Shown: positions 5,012 through 9,447 of the stretch, piece after piece | Position numbering within the stretch: the first letter of the stretch is position 1 | How the letters are laid out: each line of letters starts with the position of its first letter | DNA from: Duncaniella sp. | GTDB taxonomy: Bacteria > Bacteroidota > Bacteroidia > Bacteroidales > Muribaculaceae | Assembly (NCBI GenBank): GCA_029052375.1 | Contig: JAIDJD010000085.1 | Location: forward strand, 1 to 9,447 | Direction: 5' to 3' | Length of the DNA stretch: 9,447 nucleotides | The notes under the pieces: generated by a model | What the model was told of the DNA's origin: nothing | The model's input: only the letters and a program-made list of their open reading frames with translations | Databases searched by the model: none | Translations under genes and position numbers: made by a program

Positions 5012-5075
5012 CGCCTTGCAGACTCATGTCTGCCCGGCACGATTTAACTAACCTATTTTACTAACCATTTTTTTA
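5012..5075 (+). promoter_or_regulatory. rpsA leader: hairpin plus tandem ACTAACC
   Basis: The leader has a perfect 6-bp hairpin, GCAGAC 5018-5023 with GTCTGC 5028-5033 (loop TCAT). After it comes an unstructured stretch with a tandem motif: ACTAACCTATTTT (5047-5059) directly followed by ACTAACCATTTTTTT (5060-5074), then the ATG. There is no Shine-Dalgarno. A U-rich repeated segment beside the start codon is a reasonable site for S1 binding, and S1 is autoregulated through its leader in E. coli; the link here is inference. Confidence 0.45.
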
Positions 5076-6884
5076 ATGACTGAAGAAGTTAAAAACTCCC
5101 CTATCGAGGACTTCGATTGGGAAGCTTATGCAAAAGGTGAGTCCAAGAGCGACAAGACCCGCGAAGAGCTCACCAAAACCTATGATGAATCGCTCAACAC
5201 CGTGCGAGACAAGGACGTAATCGAAGGTACCATCATCTCGCTCAACAAGCGCGAGGCAGTGGTTAACATCGGCTACAAGAGCGACGGCATCATCCCCATG
5301 AGCGAATTTCGCTACAACCCCGACATCAAGGTCGGCGACACCGTCGAAGTCTTCATCGAGAATCAGGAAGACAAGAAGGGTCAGCTCATCCTCTCTCACC
5401 GCAAGGCCCGCGCCGCCCGCTCCTGGGACCGCATCAACGAGGCTCTCGAGAAGGACGAGGTCATCAAGGGCTACATCAAGTGCCGCACCAAGGGCGGCAT
5501 GATCGTCGACGTCTTCGGCATCGAGGCCTTCCTCCCCGGCTCTCAGATCGACGTCAAGCCCATCCGCGACTACGACATCTTCGTGGGCAAGACCATGGAG
5601 TTCAAGGTCGTTAAGATCAATCAGGAATTCAAGAACGTGGTTGTCAGCCACAAGGCTCTCATCGAGGCCGAGCTCGAGCAGCAGAAGCGCGAGATCATCG
5701 CCAAGCTCGAGAAGGGTCAGGTACTCGAGGGCTCTGTCAAGAACATCACCTCTTACGGCGTGTTCATCGACCTCGGCGGCGTAGACGGCCTCATCCACAT
5801 CACAGACCTCTCCTGGGGCCGCGTAAGCCACCCCGAGGAGGTTGTGCAGCTCGACCAGAAGCTCAATGTCGTTATCCTCGACTTCGACGACGAGAAGAAG
5901 CGCATCGCTCTCGGTCTCAAGCAGCTCATGCCCCATCCCTGGGATGCCCTCGACCCCAACCTCAAGGTAGGCGACAAGATCAAGGGCAAGGTAGTGGTCA
6001 TGACCGACTACGGCGCATTCGTAGAGATCGCCCCCGGCGTAGAGGGTCTTATCCACGTCAGCGAGATGTCCTGGAGCCAGCACCTCCGCTCCGCTCAGGA
6101 CTTCATGAAGGTTGGCGACGAGGTTGAGGCCGTGATCCTCACCCTCGACCGCGAGGACCGCAAGATGAGCCTCGGCGTCAAGCAGCTCCGCCAGGATCCC
6201 TGGGAGGATATCGAGGTTCGCTATCCCGTCGGCAGCAAGCACACCGCCCGCGTCCGCAACTTCACCAACTTCGGCATCTTCGTCGAGCTCGAGGAGGGCG
6301 TAGACGGCCTCATCCACATCTCCGACCTCTCCTGGACCAAGAAGGTCAAGCACCCCAGCGAGTTCACCCAGCCCGGCGCAGACATCGACGTGCAGGTGCT
6401 CGACATCGACAAGGACAGCCGCCGTCTCTCTCTCGGCCACAAGCAGCTCGAGGAGAACCCCTGGGATGTATTCGAGACCATCTTCACCGTTGGCTCGGTA
6501 CACGAGGGCACCATCATCGAGATGGTAGAGAAGGGCGCTGTAGTAGCTCTCCCCTACGGCGTAGAGGGCTTCGCCACTCCCAAGCACCTCGTCAAGGCTG
6601 ACGGCTCCAAGGCCCAGCTCGACGAGAAGCTCGACTTCAAGGTGATCGAGTTCAACAAGGACTCCAAGCGCATCATCCTCTCGCACTCGCGCATATTCGA
6701 GGACGAGCAGAAGGGCGGCGAGCGCGCAGAGCGTCCCGCACGCGAGCGCCGCGAGCGCCGCGGCAACGGTGCTCCCCGCCGTCAGGCCGAGGAGACCGCC
6801 GTGCTCAACACACCTCTCGAGAAGACCACTCTCGGCGACCTCGAGGCTCTCGCAGCTCTCAAGCAGAAGCTCGAAGGCAAGTAA
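5076..6884 (+). CDS. rpsA: 30S ribosomal protein S1
   Basis: S1 binds mRNA on the 30S subunit and supports initiation, which matters particularly in Bacteroidota, where Shine-Dalgarno pairing is little used. The 602-aa protein has six S1 (OB-fold) repeats at about 46-111, 128-193, 213-283, 297-371, 384-457 and 470-540. Repeats 3-5 carry the strongest match (YGVFIDLGGVDGLIHITDLSW and close variants), and the coding DNA of repeats 3 and 5 is nearly identical over about 40 nt around 5780 and 6300. After repeat 6 come an Arg/Glu-rich segment (547-570) and a short conserved-looking helix (TTLGDLEALAALKQKLEGK, 584-602). The start ATG at 5076 follows an A/T-rich leader. Codon use is strongly biased as in pckA, fitting high expression. 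It has its own promoter, leader and terminator. Confidence 0.97.
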   Translation: MTEEVKNSPIEDFDWEAYAKGESKSDKTREELTKTYDESLNTVRDKDVIEGTIISLNKREAVVNIGYKSDGIIPMSEFRYNPDIKVGDTVEVFIENQEDKKGQLILSHRKARAARSWDRINEALEKDEVIKGYIKCRTKGGMIVDVFGIEAFLPGSQIDVKPIRDYDIFVGKTMEFKVVKINQEFKNVVVSHKALIEAELEQQKREIIAKLEKGQVLEGSVKNITSYGVFIDLGGVDGLIHITDLSWGRVSHPEEVVQLDQKLNVVILDFDDEKKRIALGLKQLMPHPWDALDPNLKVGDKIKGKVVVMTDYGAFVEIAPGVEGLIHVSEMSWSQHLRSAQDFMKVGDEVEAVILTLDREDRKMSLGVKQLRQDPWEDIEVRYPVGSKHTARVRNFTNFGIFVELEEGVDGLIHISDLSWTKKVKHPSEFTQPGADIDVQVLDIDKDSRRLSLGHKQLEENPWDVFETIFTVGSVHEGTIIEMVEKGAVVALPYGVEGFATPKHLVKADGSKAQLDEKLDFKVIEFNKDSKRIILSHSRIFEDEQKGGERAERPARERRERRGNGAPRRQAEETAVLNTPLEKTTLGDLEALAALKQKLEGK

Positions 6885-6913
6885 TCTGAGGTCTTAGACC
6901 TCCGCAGATATGG

Positions 6914-6958
6914 CCGCGGCCGTGTGTCACATATGACGCACGGCCGCGGTTTCGTTTT
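6914..6958 (+). terminator. rpsA terminator
   Basis: Arms 6914-6929 and 6934-6949 pair over 16 positions with one G-U wobble and a 4-nt loop (CATA), followed by TTTCGTTTT. It begins 29 nt after the rpsA stop and is a very strong plus-strand intrinsic terminator. Confidence 0.92.
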
Positions 6959-7026
6959 CCATGCCCCATGCATCGCGGCCGGCCGCAACAATATCCCGGC
7001 GCCCGGTGTTTAGAATAAAAAAGCGG

Positions 7027-7047
7027 CCTGCCACATCTTGCGGCAGG
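7027..7047 (+). other. Hairpin upstream of the DUF389 gene
   Basis: CCTGCC (7027-7032) pairs with GGCAGG (7042-7047) around a 9-nt loop, about 30 nt before the DUF389 start codon. A T5 run follows at 7060-7064, but 12 nt away, so it is not a normal terminator. I could not find a TAnnTTTG promoter between 6959 and 7078; how this gene is transcribed is unclear. Confidence 0.35.
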
Positions 7048-7078
7048 GACGCAGACAGCTTTTTATCCGGACATCACG

Positions 7079-8446
7079 ATGCAGAACAGACTTGTCTCCC
7101 GGCTCTCAGACTTCTTTGTCAGCTACTTCAGTTTCTCGGGCCAGCTCGTCAGCCAGGAGCAGGCCGAGGAGAATATCCGCGAGGGGGTATCCTTTCGCGG
7201 CACCAACATCATCATCCTCATCCTGGCCATCCTCATAGCCTCTCTCGGACTCAACACCAACTCGACGGCCGTCATCATAGGCGCCATGCTCATATCCCCG
7301 CTCATGGGGCCTATCATCGGCATAGGCCTGGGCATAGGCATACACGACTTCTCGCTGATCAAGCGCTGTGTGCGCAATCTCATCATGGCCGCCGGATTCT
7401 CCGTGCTGGCCTCCACCATATTCTTCCTGATATCGCCTGTCAACGAGCAGCACAGCGAGCTGCTGGCGCGCACGTCGCCCACCATCTACGACGTCCTGAT
7501 TGGATTCGTGGGCGGAGGCGCAGGCATAGTGGCGCTCGGCAGCACGAGCAAGGGCAACGTCATCCCGGGCGTGGCCATAGCCACGGCCCTCATGCCTCCT
7601 CTCTGTACGGCGGGCTACGGCCTGGCCACATGGCAGCCCGCCTACTTCTTCGGCGCCTTCTATCTCTTTCTCATCAACTCCATCTACATAGCCTTCGCCA
7701 CCTTCATAGGCGTCAAGCTGATGAAGTACAGGAGCGTCCCGTCGGCCGATCCCGCGCGCTCGCGCCGGGTGATGCGCATAGTCTATGCCCTGGCCATCCT
7801 CACCATGATACCGAGCATCTGGCTGACGTACGAGATGCTGCGCGAAAACCGCTTTGTCACCGACGCCGACCGCTTCATAGCCCGCGAGTGCGACTTCCCG
7901 GACACGCAGGTGCTGAGCCGCAAGGCCTACCGCAAGGGCGGCGAGCGCTATCTTCATATCACCCTCATAGGCCGTCCGCTGCCTATAGACTCGCTGCGCC
8001 TGGCCCTCTCGCCCAAGCTCAAGTATTACGGCCTTGCCGGTACACAGCTCTCCTTCATCCAGGGCGGCGTCTACGAGCAGAGCGGCACCGCCGTCGAGGC
8101 CGCACCCGGCTCCGGCGATGTCTACAGCCTGGCCCAGAACACCATCACCCGCCAGCAGGCCGTCATAGACTCGCTCAGGTCCGTCATATCCATGATCCGC
8201 ACCTCAGACGCCGCCGCCGCCGAGGTGGCTCCGGAGGTCAGGGCTGTCTTTCCGCAGATACGCCGTCTGGGTGTGGCCACGGCCATCTTCTCCACCCCCT
8301 CCACCGGAGAGACAGACACGGCCACCGTGGCCATGGTCAATGCCTCCGGCCGTATGTCTGCCGCAGAGCGCAAGCGTCTCTCGGCCTATCTCGAGGCGCG
8401 TCTGGGCCTGTCGCCTGTCAGGGTAATAGAACTCCCCGGTATGTGA
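7079..8446 (+). CDS. DUF389 multi-pass membrane protein with soluble C-terminal domain
   Basis: This 455-aa inner-membrane protein belongs to the DUF389 family, whose function is unknown. The DUF389 core spans about 40-250 with roughly seven hydrophobic segments (about 43-60, 64-88, 100-119, 138-155, 162-182, 190-214, 233-252). It carries the family's hallmark stretches STAVIIGAMLISPLMGPIIG (62-81) and KGNVIPGVAIATALMPPLCT (158-177). The last 200 residues are soluble. They contain two similar strand-helix-strand units (291-328 and 412-453) joined by a helical, possibly coiled-coil, segment (351-373). Start: the ATG at 7079 after an A/T-rich leader. ATA is common for Ile, unlike pckA and rpsA, suggesting modest expression. 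The last five codons and the stop lie in a terminator hairpin shared with convergent recA. No neighbour points to a function. Confidence 0.85.
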   Translation: MQNRLVSRLSDFFVSYFSFSGQLVSQEQAEENIREGVSFRGTNIIILILAILIASLGLNTNSTAVIIGAMLISPLMGPIIGIGLGIGIHDFSLIKRCVRNLIMAAGFSVLASTIFFLISPVNEQHSELLARTSPTIYDVLIGFVGGGAGIVALGSTSKGNVIPGVAIATALMPPLCTAGYGLATWQPAYFFGAFYLFLINSIYIAFATFIGVKLMKYRSVPSADPARSRRVMRIVYALAILTMIPSIWLTYEMLRENRFVTDADRFIARECDFPDTQVLSRKAYRKGGERYLHITLIGRPLPIDSLRLALSPKLKYYGLAGTQLSFIQGGVYEQSGTAVEAAPGSGDVYSLAQNTITRQQAVIDSLRSVISMIRTSDAAAAEVAPEVRAVFPQIRRLGVATAIFSTPSTGETDTATVAMVNASGRMSAAERKRLSAYLEARLGLSPVRVIELPGM

Positions 8447-8472
8447 GGCCGGGGCCTCGCATACCGGGGAGT
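8431..8472. terminator. Bidirectional terminator between DUF389 gene and recA
   Basis: Arms 8431-8448 and 8455-8472 pair over 18 positions with a single G-U wobble (8444/8459) and a 6-nt loop. The structure begins inside the DUF389 coding sequence and includes its stop codon (8444-8446). The flanks are modestly T-rich on both sides (TTATT on plus, TTCTATTA on minus), fitting a terminator serving both convergent genes. Confidence 0.8.
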
Positions 8473-8492
8473 TATTGCCATACGGTCTGTTC

Positions 8493-9447
8493 TCAGAGGT
8501 CTTCCTCGATAGAGAAGTCGTCGGGGAGGGGGAGCACGCCGTCCTCGAGGTCGCGGATGGCGGCGATGTCCTCAGCGTCCTCGTCGGCCGCCTTTTTCTG
8601 ACCCTTGGCCGCGGGAGCCGCGTCGCCGGTGGCCTGGCGGCGGGCGGGAGCCTTGGACGAGGCCTGGGCGTTGAGAGCCTCCATTATCTTGGCTGTGATC
8701 TCCTCGGCCAGCTCGGGATTGTCTATCATCACGCGCTTGGCGGCGTCGCGTCCCTGGGCTATCTTGGAGTCGCCGTAGGAAAACCACGAGCCAGACTTCT
8801 TGATGATGCCGAGGCTGACGCCGAGGTCTATGATCTCGCCGCTGCGCGAGATGCCTTCGCCAAACATGATGTCAAACTCTGCGCGCTTGAAGGGGGGCGC
8901 CACCTTGTTCTTCACCACCTTTACCTTGGTGAGACGGCCGAGCACATCGTCGCCGTCCTTGATGGAGGTGGACGAGCGGATGTCTATGCGGACAGAAGAG
9001 TAGAACTTCAGGGCGTTGCCGCCTGTCGTAGTCTCCGAGGGGCCGAACATCACGCCTATCTTCTCGCGCAGCTGGTTGATGAATATGCAGCAGGTATTGG
9101 TGCGCGATATGGTTCCGGTCAGCTTGCGCATGGCCTGGCTCATGAGGCGAGCCTGTACGCCCACGTTCTTGTCGCCCATGTCGCCCTCTATCTCGCTCTT
9201 GGGGGTGAGGGCGGCCACGGAGTCGACCACGAGGATGTCGATGGCCGACGAGCGTATCAGCTGTTCGGCTATCTCGAGGGCCTGCTCGCCGTTGTCGGGC
9301 TGGGCTATCAGCAGGTTGTTGACATCCACGCCGAGCTGTTCGGCATAGAAGCGGTCGAAGGCGTGCTCGGCGTCGATGATGGCGGCGATGCCGCCCTTCT
9401 TCTGCGCCTCGGCTATGGCATGGATGGCCAGGGTGGTCTTGCCTGAA
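8493..9447 (-). CDS. recA: Recombinase RecA, 5' end cut by the window edge
   Basis: RecA forms ATP-dependent filaments on single-stranded DNA for homologous recombination and induces the SOS response. The visible 317 residues begin inside Walker A (SGKTTLAIHAIAEAQ), so roughly the first 70 residues lie beyond the window. Visible motifs are the catalytic Glu region DAEHAF; the Walker B strand LVVDSVAALTP; the L1 loop region EGDMGDKNVGVQARLMSQAMRKL; FINQLREKIGVMFG; and the L2 region PSETTTGGNALKFY. Then comes the C-terminal domain and an Ala/Pro/Lys-rich linker (about 40 residues from the end onward) leading to the acidic tail DFSIEEDL, typical of RecA. The GTG at 9329 is only an internal Val (LGVDVNNLL) and not the start. 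Promoter and any LexA box would be outside the window. It is convergent with the DUF389 gene, 46 nt between stops. Confidence 0.98.
   Translation of the reverse strand, partial: SGKTTLAIHAIAEAQKKGGIAAIIDAEHAFDRFYAEQLGVDVNNLLIAQPDNGEQALEIAEQLIRSSAIDILVVDSVAALTPKSEIEGDMGDKNVGVQARLMSQAMRKLTGTISRTNTCCIFINQLREKIGVMFGPSETTTGGNALKFYSSVRIDIRSSTSIKDGDDVLGRLTKVKVVKNKVAPPFKRAEFDIMFGEGISRSGEIIDLGVSLGIIKKSGSWFSYGDSKIAQGRDAAKRVMIDNPELAEEITAKIMEALNAQASSKAPARRQATGDAAPAAKGQKKAADEDAEDIAAIRDLEDGVLPLPDDFSIEEDL

Noticed and set aside
5775..6340. Near-identical DNA stretches inside rpsA as a mobile or recombination repeat
   Set aside because: They encode the same positions of S1 repeats 3 and 5; shared ancestry of the domains plus strong codon bias explains the identity.
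5073..6686. 537-codon open frame on the minus strand opposite rpsA
   Set aside because: Same effect of codon bias; the translation is repetitive because it mirrors the S1 repeats, and it has no promoter or plausible start.
2261..6949. Recurrent GGCCGCGG palindromes (for example 2261 and 6912) as a dispersed regulatory motif
   Set aside because: They occur within hairpin stems and coding GC-rich sequence with no consistent position relative to genes; composition is a sufficient explanation.
6961..8601. 546-codon plus-strand frame overlapping the DUF389 gene
   Set aside because: The product is His/Arg/Pro/Ser-rich, as expected from an out-of-frame reading of GC-rich coding DNA. The overlapping frame encodes a coherent membrane protein of a known family.
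9327..9329. GTG as the recA start codon
   Set aside because: The frame continues upstream through DAEHAF to Walker A at the window edge, so this is an internal valine.
8475..9446. Long plus-strand open frame opposite recA
   Set aside because: It is antisense to clear RecA motifs and its product is Gly/Ala/Val/Leu-rich with no recognisable domain.
1..9447. CRISPR array, insertion sequence or integrase gene
   Set aside because: No regularly spaced repeats, transposase or recombinase motif was found on either strand; the only sizeable direct repeat is the pair flanking mntA-hepT.

Overview
The window looks like chromosomal DNA of a fairly GC-rich member of the Bacteroidota, most likely the order Bacteroidales. 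Almost every promoter I can find is of the Bacteroidota type: a -7 element TAnnTTTG, in places with a -33 TTTG/TTG about 19-20 nt upstream. Start codons are preceded by A/T-rich leaders rather than Shine-Dalgarno sequences. The proteins (six-domain S1, ATP-type PEPCK, RlmN, RecA) fit that phylum. A family such as Muribaculaceae is plausible, but the sequence alone does not fix it.

Layout, left to right. (1) Positions 1-866, minus strand: tRNA-Ala(GGC) with its encoded CCA and terminator, followed by an AT-rich two-gene cassette, mntA-hepT, which is a type VII (AMPylating) toxin-antitoxin pair. The cassette is bracketed by two copies of one module: the last bases of the tRNA, a terminator hairpin, a 19-bp spacer and a promoter. 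The left copy supplies the last codons and the stop of hepT and carries a promoter cut by the window edge. (2) 1056-2156: rlmN, the dual-specificity RNA methyltransferase, divergent from the tRNA. (3) 2387-3991: pckA, ATP-dependent PEP carboxykinase, with a long structured leader and a strong terminator. (4) 3992-4524: a gene-free stretch with several strong hairpins and a possible minus-strand small RNA. (5) 4525-4812, minus: a SemiSWEET/PQ-loop sugar-transporter-like protein. (6) 5076-6884: rpsA, ribosomal protein S1, with its own promoter, leader and terminator. (7) 7079-8446: a DUF389 membrane protein with a soluble C-terminal part. (8) 8493 to the right edge, minus: recA, truncated at its 5' end inside Walker A and convergent with the DUF389 gene across a shared hairpin.

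Most of the window is ordinary single-gene housekeeping content, each gene with its own promoter and terminator. pckA and rpsA show strong C-ending codon bias, as expected of highly expressed genes. rlmN, the SemiSWEET gene and the DUF389 gene are less biased and use ATA for Ile. The exception is the left end: composition, repeats and gene content all point to an acquired defence/stress cassette behind a tRNA gene, possibly one unit of a longer array that continues past position 1.
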